Assembly (NCBI GenBank): GCA_004154925.1 | Contig: QJNS01000108.1 | Location: forward strand, 186,001-250,000 | DNA length: 64,000 nucleotides | Direction: 5' to 3' | Source: Monosporascus cannonballus | Lineage: Eukaryota > Ascomycota > Sordariomycetes > Xylariales | In this document: positions 35,858 to 47,548 of the stretch, piece by piece | Position numbering within the stretch: the stretch's first letter is position 1 | Layout: every line of letters starts with the position of its first letter | Position numbers and translations under genes: made by a program | Notes under the pieces: generated by a model | Told to the model about the DNA's origin: nothing | Seen by the model: only the letters and a program-made list of their open reading frames with translations | Databases searched by the model: none

Positions 35858-36559
35858 TTTTTTTTAAAAAGAAATATTAATGTATTACGTTTAAAAAAAC
35901 TAAATTGCATATTCTCGTAACGAATTAACGAGGTCTCGGTAATAATTACACAAAACAAGAAACTGTTTTATATATTATAATTAAAAATATGATTAATATT
36001 TTCTTTAATTTTCTTATATAAAATTAACTTTTTAAATAAAAATTGTTTATTTACTAGTTAATTTAATTTCCATATATATATTGTTTTATAAATCGGTGGA
36101 ATCTAAACTAATATATATATTTAACATTTTAAATGTTTTTAAAATTAAAATTAAAGGTAATAGAATTAAATTTAAACTTAGAAAATAAATAACTGTAATA
36201 GTTTTAAGGCTTGGATTATTAAAATTAGGCCTTTTTTGGCGGCTATGGCTGCACTTGTAGCGCAACTATAATTAAGGCTTTTTAAAAACTTATAACTTTA
36301 AATATCGACTTATAAAAGTTATGTAAAGTATATATAAAAATAATAAATCTTCAAAATAAAGCTTTATAGTAAGTTATAATATTTTAGTGTCGTTTTAAAT
36401 AATTCTACATTAATTTTTTAAAAACATTCTTTTAAAAAGTATTAGAATTAATAATTTATTTTATAATAAATTAAAATAAAAAATATTATATGTATTTAGA
36501 CGTATTTTTTAAAAAATATTAAGAAAATAAATTAAGATTTCCGTTTTAACTTAACTTTT

Positions 36560-36700
36560 TCTAAAATAGTGTTATAATTATAATAATGTAATTATTTTAT
36601 ATAATATTTCAGTATTAGCTGTTTAACAGTAATTTTATAAAGAAAAAACTCGTTTACTTTCAGTTTTATTCGTATAAATTATAATAATTACTTTATAATT
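36560..36700. repeat. Direct repeat, copy 1
   Basis: Resembles about 37355-37490 in the same orientation. Both contain AAAGAAAAAACTCGT in the same relative place, flanked by similar TAATTAT-rich sequence. Copies are about 790 bp apart and strongly diverged, as expected after RIP. They could be LTR fragments or a tandem duplication. Confidence 0.4.
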
Positions 36701-37354
36701 ATAAATAGGTTTAATATTTTACTAAGTATGTATTTTTTGTACTTATATTTTAATTATTATAACTAGTAGTTTGAAAATTTGATATAATACTTTATTTATA
36801 AAATATATTGAAAAACTTCGATATATATTAATATAATCGATAATTATGCTGTCGTAGTTATAAAACGGTTGCAGTCGTTTATTTTCTAAACTTAAATTTA
36901 ATTATATCGACTTAAATTAAATTCAAAAAGATTAAAAGTATTTCTATACCTACATTAGCTCATATCCAAGTTATATACTAAATTTTATATAAAAAGTTAA
37001 TTTTACTGATATAAATAAAATAAAATCGGATAAGATTAACAGTTTTAATAGTAATGCTCAAAGACGAGACTTTTGTTCGCGTAATTCTATTTTAGATCTT
37101 ATTAGTTCGTTATGAGAATTTGAAATTTAATTAGTTCAATTTTAACACAATATAGCAGTATATTTGAACTACAAAACACAGAGGTATAAGCTAGCTGAGG
37201 TAATATATAGCTGCGATAATTTATATAACGAGTAAAATATCATATATTGTATTTTCTTAATATATTTTATATAGAAAAAAATAGTTTCGTAAACTTCTTA
37301 GTCGTATACATTACCGTTGTTATATTATAACTATTAAAAATTAACAGTAATTAA

Positions 37355-37490
37355 ATTTAAAACATTTTTATAACTGCGATAACGTAATTATCGTATATAA
37401 TGTTTTATTAAAAGCTTTTTCTAAGTAATTTATTAAAGAAAAAACTCGTCCAGTTATATTTTTAATAGTATAGATTATAATTATTATATA
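37355..37490. repeat. Direct repeat, copy 2
   Basis: Partner of the segment at about 36560-36700; shares AAAGAAAAAACTCGT and its flanks. Confidence 0.4.
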
Positions 37491-38077
37491 GTTATTAAAA
37501 ATATTACAGGTAAAGATTTATGAAAAAGAAAATTGCTTTAATCTAATAGGTTTAGCGAGTCTAGACACGATCGAGATAAAAAAAAAGCGAAACTCGACAT
37601 AAGAACTACGTAACTAGTTTAAGACTTTTAAAAATCTTAGCATTTTAAGCTTTTTAAACGGCGTAAAAGCTTAAAGAGCTTAAAAAGCTTAAGAAATCAA
37701 ACTGTATATAAGATATACACGTTCGTTATTTCTACAATTTAAATAATACTAGTTTACAATATATAACTTTGTTACTTTTATTTCGCCGCTTGTTTTTAGC
37801 TGTCGGTTTTTTCTTTGTATACGAAAACATTTAAAAATATCTGCGAAATAATAAAACAAAACATTATTAAAAATCTTTTAAAAATTACTTAGATAATTCG
37901 TTAAGAAAAATAACTTGTTACTTTTATACAAAAATGTTCTTTTTAACAGAAAATCGCAAACGAACAAGATATAAATTAAATATCAAAATATTAAAAATTA
38001 TCTTGTTTTAAAATATATATATAGTATAAAAAACGAGACTTTTTATTAGAGATTATACGAGTATGCTAGTGGTTTCA

Positions 38078-38133
38078 GTATAGGAGGTCTGTGCGTCACC
38101 ATATTAGGTAACCTTGGCAGACCTATATATAGC
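38078..38133. repeat. Inverted repeat in a less AT-rich patch
   Basis: AGGTCTG and CAGACCT form a potential stem with a loop of about 26 nt, extended imperfectly by TATAGG/ATATA. The surrounding 150 bp is richer in G+C than its neighbours and could be part of an LTR, but no partner LTR was found. Confidence 0.4.
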
Positions 38134-38835
38134 TAGTTAGCTCGCCGATATTCTATATTCTCTCTTAATCCTATGTCTTCATCATTTTTACGATTTTATC
38201 TCTAACACTTTTTAATCAAAAAAGGTAATAGTAAAAACAATGCAAAAAATAACGATTAAAATATTCCTCATAAAAAGATTAACTATAACAAATAAATATA
38301 TAACATTTACAATAATTCTAGATTTAAAACACGTACTTATATAAAATATATTAAGCGAAAAGAAATTTAATTTATTTAATTTATTTTGTTATATTATATG
38401 TTTTCTGTTCAATTTTCTTATTTCGAAATGTTAAAAAGTGTTAAATAAACTTGTATATGCGATAAAATTGTATAAAACGATATATTAAAAATTATAATAA
38501 TAATAACTTAAAAGTACAATAAATTGAAATATTCCAAAAAATTAATATTAACATTTATTTTAATTATATAATACGTGCTCTTTTTAGATACTATTTTATA
38601 ATAAACTTAAAGTTATATATTAATAGAATAACGAAGATGATAATAAATACTTTTATATTTATAAATTTTAACAAACTCATTATATTTTAAGTTATTATTT
38701 TTAAGTGAAATTAAATATGTAAAAGATTATTGTACGATATGATATATATTATATATATTATATGTAATATTTATGATTAAAATATGTTTTACCTTTGTTT
38801 TCTTAATCTTTATTTTAGTATCGATTAATACGTAA

Positions 38836-38940
38836 TTGCCGACAAATTTTGACTTTAATACACCTTATACCTAATAATTAGTTTAATAGAATTAAAATAT
38901 TAATCTTTACGTAACAAACCTCAAGGATAAATATTTAAAA
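38836..38940. repeat. Dispersed repeat R1, copy A
   Basis: About 105 bp that align by eye with 52690-52800 and 53550-53650, sharing GCCGA, GACTTTAATA-like, AATTAAAATAT and AAACCT/AAACGT blocks in the same order. Differences are mostly transitions. The element type is unknown. Confidence 0.5.
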
Positions 38941-40636
38941 TAAGGTTAAAAGTAAATTTTAAATACGTATAAAAAACTTTACGAATTTTCCTAAACATTA
39001 CAGCTAAAAGCATTAAATATTACTTAATAAAAAACCTAAAAACATTTATTTCTCTTGTTTTTACGACAGTTTTTAAATTAAAAATAATTATAATATTAGA
39101 TTACAAAATTTCGAATACAAAATATAAGTAATTGGTCTTAGTAAAATCTCTAACAAAATCGTCTCGTTTATGGTAATTAAATCTTACAAAGTTATCGTGT
39201 GAGCAAAAACCGTCGACATTTAATCGAACTAAAAGATTTCCCTTAAAAAATTAATAGTTTATTTATATAAAAATAAACAAAATCTATATTATATATAAAT
39301 TGATTAATAAATAAAAATATAAATTATAATTAGTTAAAATAGAATATGTATATTAAATATTATAATATTAAAGACTTTATATAAAATAATACAAGTTTAA
39401 ATATTTAATTTAAAATAAATTATTTTTAATACAATTTTATTTAAATTTATTTTTCGTAAGATGTTTATTAAAAATAATTGTATTTCATTAATTTATATAA
39501 TATTAAAAGTATGTATTTTTAATAAAGCGAAGGTTCTAATCGTATAATATAATAAAAATAATGTTGTTAAAAAACGCGCTCGTAAAAAATATTAAATAAA
39601 ATAATATATTACTACTTTAATTTTTAAGCTTTACTAAAACCTATCTTTTTCTTACATTACCTAGTTTCTATAAGTTTAGCTTAGCAAGTTAATTTTAAAT
39701 GATATTATTAACAATCTCGAAGTAAGCTTTTATTTACGACGATTTTTATCGAAATTCTAGAATGTTTTTATAATTTGTAAGAACTGCGTAAACTATCGCT
39801 CGTAGTTCTCTAGCTTATAGTGTTTCAAAATCTGAATATCGGAATTTTTAAGCTCGTTACTCTTTTTTAGTTTGCTAATAATCCTTTTATAAAGCGTATA
39901 TTATTAGATATAAAACTCTTCACAAATAGATACTAATTTTTCTTCTATTTGAAATTATATTCGAAAATTAAAATATTAACCTGATTTTTAAAAACAATTT
40001 TAAAAAATAAAAACACAGTAACTAAAGTAATTTGTACAAAATCTTTAACGAAATAATTTACAAGTTTTATAATTTAAAAACTAGGGAATATATTATCTTA
40101 ATTAATAATATATTAATAAATACTTCAGTATTAATTTTTAACATTTTAATTATTATTGTAACTAAGCTATAAACATTTTAACTTTATTTGTCTTTATTTA
40201 AAATTGAGTTTTTAAAATTTAATCATTTGTAAAAGATAAATCTAAAAGTTATTAAATATTAAGATTAAAACAATTCGAAATTTAATAAATATACTATATA
40301 TTACTGTTTTATATTTATTTCTTTCAAACTAAAAAGTAAGTAAATTAAATGGTATTATTTATTACATTTATACATATATATAAGTATTTATACAGTTGTG
40401 AAATATTAAATATAATAATTAAATATATATATTTATTCACTTCGAAAATAAAGCGTAAACTAATCTTAACTTCATATATTAGTAATACAATAAGTTAATC
40501 TTATTATATAATATAAAGGTTTATTGTATAATACATTTTATATATATTATTAATCTTAACGTTATATTTAGTAGCGCTTTATTTGTCTCTCTTATACTAG
40601 CTAAATTAACTAGTTATATTAATAAAAATTCTTAAT

Positions 40637-40641
40637 TTTAG
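40637..40641. repeat. Target-site duplication, left copy (TTTAG)
   Basis: TTTAG directly before the first LTR, repeated exactly at 47544-47548 directly after the second LTR. Five bp is the usual duplication length for Ty3/gypsy insertion. Confidence 0.85.
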
Positions 40642-41079
40642 TGTGACGGCTAGGTGGTTTAACCAACCATTAAACCTTAGTCGTACGGGTTTATATTATA
40701 GGAATATCATAGAATTTTGAACAATGGATACAGTAACATATCACGTTTCTTAATACCAAGGGTATCAGAGTTATATCGCAATAATTGGTATTAATAAGTA
40801 GTTGCAAGCTAATGCTATCTAAACTATAGAGATAATGAACGTATATATTCTGTGCCGGCTTACTGGCTTATCATCAATAAGTTGGTAATCCGACTTACTA
40901 GCTTACTATTAATAAATTAGTAATCCGGCTTACTACTTATCACCAGTAAATTAATAATCCGGCTTATTAGTTTACTACTAGTAAGTTAATAATTTATCAC
41001 GTAACTTAACTTATTGTTGTTTTTGGCTTATTTTTATCGAGGACCATTTCTAAAGGCCGTAACCCGTTAAGTTGTAATA
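40642..41079 (-). repeat. Left LTR (3' LTR of the minus-strand gypsy element)
   Basis: 438 bp, reading TGTGACGG...GTAATA on the plus strand. It aligns along its length with 47138-47543. It contains four tandem units of about 35 bp, each starting CCGGCTTA or similar and ending GTAAT/ATAAT (about 40856-40993); the other LTR has three, which accounts for most of the length difference. Confidence 0.9.
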
Positions 41080-41097
41080 CCATTTTCTTTTCCTCAA
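41080..41097 (-). other. Polypurine tract of the gypsy element
   Basis: On the minus strand the sequence TTTTGAGGAAAAGAAAATGG stands immediately before the left LTR. This is where plus-strand DNA priming occurs in LTR elements, and it fixes the orientation as minus. Confidence 0.75.
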
Positions 41098-42589
41098 AAT
41101 TTTATCTTAAGATTTCTTTTTTTTAATACGTGCTTTATTTTTCTTATTATGGCTTTTCGTATTTCTAAGTTTCGTTCTCGCAAAATTACTTAGCGGATTG
41201 CCTTAATTAACTTAATTAAGCTGGAAAATTTTATTATTATGCTTTGTTTTTTGTTTTTCTCGATATTTTAATTATCAAATAATAAAAAAGGTATTACGTT
41301 ATAAGAAATACGTACGTAAAAGGCGTTCCTGTAATAAAAGTAAAATTCTTATATTTATAATTAATCGTTATGTCGCCAAGGCTCGTCGATTAAAAAAAGG
41401 AATTGGCGGCGGAAAAAGCCTTAGCCGAACCTTTAGCACGATTTTCTGGTATACGGCGATAATATCAATATCATTAATCTAAAGGTGCCAAATTTATTAA
41501 CCGGGCCCTTTAGTTTTTAGACGAATTTAATAACCTTACTTATTTGGAATCGGAATCTGTGGTTAAGGTATAGGCTTCGAGTAAGGTAAATGTTATTAAT
41601 TGGAGTGCGGTAGACTAAGGTTTTCCTTCTTTGGATTTTGTGAATTAGAATGTTATCATTTCGAATAATTCCGTCGTTATTGGTAAAAGTTCTTTAGTAG
41701 ACGTTGGGCGCTACTAAGATTTTTGACGGGTTTTTAGATGTTTTCGGAATCCGAGTACTTTCTTTTACTTAATTAGATACTGGGTAAGTCTATTTTATTT
41801 CCTCATATCAAAAATTTTCTTTATTTTATATATTGCTTCGTTTTTTAATTTTATATTTTTTTATGTTATATATACTTTAAATATATCTGCTTTTAATTCG
41901 AATAAAAAAATATAAAAAATTGAATGGAAATTAATTTTTGGTAAGAATTTTAATTGGCAATTGTTTTTTGAGATTTTCTTGGCGATTTTGTATAGATCGA
42001 TATATTTGAAATCGAAAATTTTATTAGGTCGTTTTATTTAAAGAATTTTTGTAGGTAAAAAAGATATTTCCTTTTTTTCGAAAGTTAATTTTTAACGTTT
42101 CTTAATTATAGTATTTATTTATTTAATTACGTACGAATTTTAATTTTGCTTTTATTTTTTGATATAATTATTTTATTTATTATAATGTAAATATGATTTT
42201 AATATTAATTATATCGTTATCGCGTACGTTTTTAGAAAATTATGAAATAAATCCGAAATTTAAGTTCGCAAATATTATTTTCATACTTTCGTAATAATCA
42301 ATATTATAAGTTAATTATACAATTAATAATTTTTTAACTTAGCTATTTTATTACTAATTAATATAATATCGTAAATAATGTTTTAAAATTTGATTTATCC
42401 GTTTTATTTATTTATTTGTTTATAATTTGTAAACGTTAAATAGCTTATGATTTAGGACGATTTATATTACAAGGCTTTGTCAAAACTTAAATATAAATAT
42501 TACTTATTTGTTTAAAATAATTTTTATATATAATTCGTATATATTAAAACTGTATTAAAAAATATATATTATTTATTTGGCTTGTATAT

Positions 42590-43330
42590 TTTAATAATAT
42601 AGTAAAAAATAGGAAAATGTCGTAAATTAATCGATAATTACGAAAATATTATCGTAATATATTTCTATTGCTAAACATTCTGATATAAGAAGTTTGGTAA
42701 TGAAGTCGAATATAACAAAATATTATGATCGTTTCGCAATTAATAATAGCTGTAATTTTCAATATGGCTTATGTCGTCAAGCTTTTATTTTAGCGCAAAT
42801 ATCGTATTATTAAAATATTTTCTGTATTGTTAATTTTATTTTACGAAAAGAATATGTGTGTCGAAGCCGTGTTAAAGTTTTGTAAATCTCTAGATATCTA
42901 TATAATAGATATTCGTACATATTTCGTACTAAGTTCCTTTGGTATTTTTCTAGGATTTGTATTTGGTTTGTTTTTTAGTTTTATGAGAAACTGTCGTTAT
43001 ATTGCTGGATTTTCTAATGCATATTGTTGGGTACTGCCCGAATTATTATAATCGGTCGCGGGTGTAAATGTTCTTTTATAATGGTATTAAAAATTATATT
43101 GTTAACTTTAACCCAATTTTTTTTAGAAAATTTAACCCCTTGTTTAAAATATTGACTTTGCTGTTTTTTAAGCCCTTTTTATAAATAATGACGCAATCGA
43201 AGTTTGTCAATTTTTTCGCATAACGAAGTTATTATTTTATTAGTTTTTTGATTGTAATAAAACGGGTAAAATTTTGATAATCTGTATAAATTTTAACCTG
43301 ATGTAAATTTTCTTTTAAGAAATGCGTTAA
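42590..43330 (-). pseudogene. Relic RNase H and integrase of the gypsy element
   Basis: RNase H end at about 43320-43120: the minus strand reads VKIYTDYQNFTRFITIKK and, after stops, LTNFDCVIIYKKGLKNSKVN, which is the gypsy RNase H C-terminal pattern. Integrase core at about 42720-42615: DFITKLLIS, then IYYDNIFVIID before a stop, corresponding to the start of the catalytic core with its first Asp. Stops interrupt both. A short plus-strand ORF at 42827-43051 is antisense to this and not a gene. Confidence 0.8.
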
Positions 43331-43889
43331 ATTTCGAAAAGCCATAATAATAGCCATAAATGTCTTATTTAGAATACCGTAATTAAAATTAGTTCTTTTT
43401 AATTTGTACAAAAAGAATATAATATGGTATAATTTGCATAATTATTTCGTTATCCGATTACTATACTTAATATATAATCCAAAATATCGGTTTTTAGCTT
43501 AAAGGAGCGGTTTAGATTGTACATAATTAATATTAGCTCGCTGATAATCGTATTTTTAATGTTTTAAAACGCTTTTTTTATTTCGGGCGTTCATTTAATT
43601 TCTTTTTTCGTAAAATTCGTTCGGAGTATAATTATCCTGCTAAAATTTTGAATAAACTTCCTGTAGTAATTGGGGAATCCAAGAAATATCTGAACCTTGT
43701 TAATCGTCGTTAATATTTGCCATTCGATAATTACAGCGATTTTCTTAAGATTTATATTAATATATCCTAAAATAATAATATACTTCAGATATTTTATTTT
43801 CTATGTATAAATTTATCTTTTTCTTTGTATTAATAAATAACCTCACGTTTTATAAGCTGAAAAAACTTAACAAATATATCTTATATATG

Positions 43890-44270
43890 TTTTCTCGGTT
43901 TCCGAAAAGATAAAGATGTCGTTAAGGTAGTATACGATAAAAATGTTAAGATATTTTCGTAGCATATAGTTAATCATCCGTTGAAAAGTTGTTGATACGT
44001 TCGTAAATCTTATTAGCGTAACCAAATAATTAAATAATCCGTATTTCGTTTTAAATATTAATTTTTATTCGTATCCCTCCTTAATCCTAATACGATTATA
44101 TTCATCTTTAAAGTCAAATGCCGTAAATTATTAAGTTTCGTAAACTCGGTTTTTTATTTTTATAATTCAGGGTAACGCTATTCGATGTTTAACAATAATA
44201 TTGTTTAATTGCTAATAATCAACTAAAAGTCGTAATTTTTCGTTTTTTTTAATACGAAAAATATTGGATA
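43890..44270 (-). pseudogene. Relic reverse transcriptase of the gypsy element
   Basis: The minus strand reads QLNNIIVKHRIALP, then FDFKDEYNRIRIKEGYE, LIFKTKYGLFNYLVTLIRFT, NVSTTFQRMINYMLRKYL and IVYYLNDIFIFSETEK. These are the ordered blocks of a Ty3/gypsy reverse transcriptase. The catalytic YxDD motif appears as YLND, the first Asp replaced by Asn as expected from G-to-A change. Several in-frame stops are present. Confidence 0.88.
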
Positions 44271-46619
44271 ATTTGTTAGTAATTTCGAAAGTTGAATCTA
44301 TCCTTTTTATAATCGATTTTTTAGGTATTCTTTAAGAACGCCTATTTGATTTCCGTTAAAGTTGTAAATAGAATAAAATGTCGTCGAAAATCCTTTTTTA
44401 GGAATTATTTTATTATTTTATTAGGTATATTCGAATAATTTCGTAATAAGTTTTTTTTCTGAAAAGTTGCTTATATCGGTAATATCATCATAGTATATTA
44501 ATTAGATTTTCTGACTTTTAGAGTTCTTATTTTAGATTGTTATTTAGTTATTTTAGTTTCGTTCTAATAGTAATAACGATATCCTTTATTTTTCTCTAAT
44601 ACCTATTTTTTTTGTATTTTGTCCTTTTGAGTGATAAAGTTTCTGTCGTATTCTTATGCCTGTATTTGTCGCCATTTTCGATCGAATGTTAAGATTTTAA
44701 TTTTTTTATCCGTTAATAGGGTATAAGATAAACCTTACCTAGTTAATCTTTTATTAATCAAAATTTCGTACTGGCGTATCCATAATAATCTTAAGATCAT
44801 GTCGTAATTCCCAAGTAAAACGATATCAAAATTAATTATTTAATGTCGTTCTTGGACAAAAATTTTAAAATGATTAATTTCGCGTATAATTTTTCCGTTA
44901 TCGTAGGCGAATTCTTAACTTTCGGTATTTGTCGATACTTAAAGCTTTAACAAATATTTTTATAACAGTTTAAGCCTATTGACCATATTTAGTAAAATAT
45001 CATTTTCGTCTAAAGCTCCGTAATTCATTATTGCAGTATATTAATTCATTTCGATTTGTACATCCAAAGTAATAAGATTATTAATAGTTTTTATTATCGC
45101 GTTTAAAGCCGTTTTTAAGAGTTTTTTTTTTTAATTTTTCTGGGTTTCGTTATTTTGCGACTTTTTTACAGATAACCTTTTTTAAGTTTCTTTTCGAGTT
45201 TATAAAACTTTGTTTATATTTCTGTATATAGCGCGTTAAATTGTTGTATTTGTCGTTATTACCGGCGTAGTATTGTTTCGAGCAATTTGAATTTTTTTTA
45301 TTTTATTATAATTTTTTTCCTTATTGGGTAAATTGTTTTTTATAGTTTCGACCGTATCCGATTATGCGTCGTGCTAACTGTCGTTCCAAAATTCGCTTAT
45401 ACATTAACGTATTTTTTGATAACTTTTTTATCGTTAATATCTATAGTAAATGTCAATTACAAATAGAGATCTGTAATGATTTTTTGGTAGTATTTTCCTA
45501 TTATGTACTGCATTAATTTTTTTCCGTTTGATAATTATCTTATTTGTAATAATAAAAAGGGTCTTTTTACCAGTATTATTTTTCTTTGGGCTAGTTTTTT
45601 ATTTCGGCTAACTGGTAAATATTTTCTAGGGTTATGAATCGAAGGTATTAATATTATTACTTATCGTTTTTATCATTCCCTGTTCGGTTCGGAAAATCGA
45701 ATTTTTCATAATATATGTAAGCAATATTTCCGTAGATATATTGCTTTTATTTTTCGGAATTAGGATATTTTCGTCGTCGATATTATATGGCATATATTCT
45801 GCTGTATCGATCAGGGATTTCGGGATTGAACTTTTCTATCTAATCCTAATATTTTCATAATTATTTTTGTAATTTCTTTTGTTATATTCGCGATATTAAA
45901 TAAGTTAGCTTTTTAATTTCGCGTATTTCTTGTTAGATTTTTCGCTATAGGAGGCCCGGTATATACTTAGGCCGAATTATATTAATAAATTTACTTCCGT
46001 TTTTTTGAATTTTTTTAATTATATTTCAGGTATACGTTTTCAGTTATTCTGACGGGTCTTTTTAGGTACTTTGTACTATGCTACCTTATATATTATTTTA
46101 TTATAATTAATATATTTGGTTTAGCTTCAGGTTTTTTTTGGGAATGGCTCTAAGTTCCATAGATTTTAATTCCGTGCCGTAAAATGTATTACCGCGTCGA
46201 AAAGTATTAGGATTAGCTGTATATCGGGATTTGTTATTATTTTTTCTTTTAGTACCTTAAGTACGTTAAGCATATTGTCGATCATTAATCTTAATTATTA
46301 TAACGATATAATCCGATAAATAATTAGGTCGCTAAAGTTTGAAAATATTTTTTATATTTCTTTTTTTAGGGTATCGAAAAACTTAATTATTAATATTTTT
46401 CTAATTTAATATAAAGGTTAATTAAACGGATATATTGTTATAATTAGATATTAATGTTTTGGTCGTAACTATTAAATTTGCATTTTGGCTTTTATTTTTT
46501 CGTTTAGTATTCCGAAAAATTTCGTTAATACTTATTTAAACTATTTATATTCGTTATATATTTATATTATTTCCTGATTACGTTTTTTAATTCATAAGGT
46601 AACGTATTTTTTTATAACC

Positions 46620-46830
46620 GGCGCAAACCAAATAACCGCGTTTCCGATAAATTATCCGATTACGAAGTCGATTCGTATAATGGGCGTAATTAATCGAATA
46701 GGAAAATACCCGAAGTATATTCGGTATTGGGTTAGGAACAGTTATAGCTTAGTCGAGGTTCCGTCGAAAAGTTCTAGTTTAAGGGGTTTTCGGATTTTTT
46801 CTAATTTCTTAGTGGAATTTAACTAAATAA
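46620..46830 (-). pseudogene. Relic Gag of the gypsy element
   Basis: The minus strand reads KPLKLELFDGTSTKL, a stop, then LFLTQYRIYFGYFPIR and later FIGNAVIWFAP. FDGT...FLTQ...YF and the A-x-WFAP ending are the standard core of fungal gypsy Gag. It lies between the 5' LTR and pol, as expected. Confidence 0.8.
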
Positions 46831-47137
46831 CTTAACTTATTCGAAAAGGCTTTCCGGTTTCGAAAGTTTTTTTCTTTTTTTAAGCTTCTTATAGGCAGTT
46901 TAAAAGGACGTTATAAGGTTTTTATTATTTTTAAGCTAAAAGATACGTTCGTTTATAATATCTAGGCGTCGAATAACTTTTTTGCAAAAAAGGCACGGCT
47001 GTTTTTTTTTGATTTTATTCCGGTATTCAGGATATTAAGGATTTGGTAAGTGGGTTATTCGAGCTGCTTATTGGTATATATAGTGTCGGCGATATTATTC
47101 AGAATTTAACGATATTACTAAATAAAAGTTTATAACG

Positions 47138-47543
47138 TATAACAGTTAAATAATTTAACTAATTATTAAATGTTAATCGTACCGGTTTATATTAACAAAT
47201 ATATCGTAAAATTCTATATAATAAAGGTAATAACGTATTACGTTTTTTAATACCAAGGGCGCCGGAATTGTATCGTAATAATTAGTATTGATTAATAGTT
47301 GCAGGTTGATATTATTTAAATTATGGAGATAATAAACGTATATATTTTGTGCCGGCTTACTAGCTTACTATCAATAAGTTAATGATCCGGTTCATTGGCT
47401 TACCATTAGTGACTTGATAATCCGGCTCACTGGCTTACTATTAGTAAGTTGGTAATTTATCACGTAACTTAACCCACTGTCTTTTTTTGGCTTGTCTTTA
47501 TAGAGAACCGTTTCTGGAGGCCGTAACTCGTTGAGTCGTAACA
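47138..47543 (-). repeat. Right LTR (5' LTR of the minus-strand gypsy element)
   Basis: 406 bp, reading TATAACAG...GTCGTAACA on the plus strand. It pairs with the left LTR at 40642-41079. The initial TG has become TA, a RIP-type change. It contains three of the 35-bp internal units (about 47353-47457). Confidence 0.9.
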
Positions 47544-47548
47544 TTTAG
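47544..47548. repeat. Target-site duplication, right copy (TTTAG)
   Basis: Exact repeat of 40637-40641, adjoining the outer edge of the right LTR. Confidence 0.85.

Larger units (their letters stand above)
35858..40641. other. Unassigned AT-rich repeat debris (left part)
   Basis: No protein motif could be read. It holds a pair of similar segments (about 36560-36700 and 37355-37490), a less AT-rich patch with an inverted repeat (38078-38133), and one copy of a repeat seen twice more at 52.7 and 53.5 kb. Confidence 0.6.
40642..47543 (-). mobile_element. Complete but RIP-inactivated Ty3/gypsy LTR retrotransposon
   Basis: A 6.9-kb element bounded by LTRs at 40642-41079 and 47138-47543 and by a perfect TTTAG duplication. 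It is read on the minus strand. A polypurine tract abuts the left LTR, and relic Gag, reverse transcriptase, RNase H and integrase follow each other in Ty3/gypsy order from right to left. Every frame is broken by stops that fit G-to-A and C-to-T change, so no protein can be made. The LTRs have kept more G and C than the interior. Confidence 0.92.

Noticed and set aside
40856..40993. Regular 35-bp repeats that superficially resemble a CRISPR array or minisatellite
   Set aside because: The units are directly adjacent without spacers, lie inside an LTR and recur in its partner LTR; the host is a eukaryote.
42827..43051. 74-codon plus-strand ORF inside the gypsy element
   Set aside because: Antisense to the RNase H/integrase relic that is readable on the minus strand; AT-rich chance frame.
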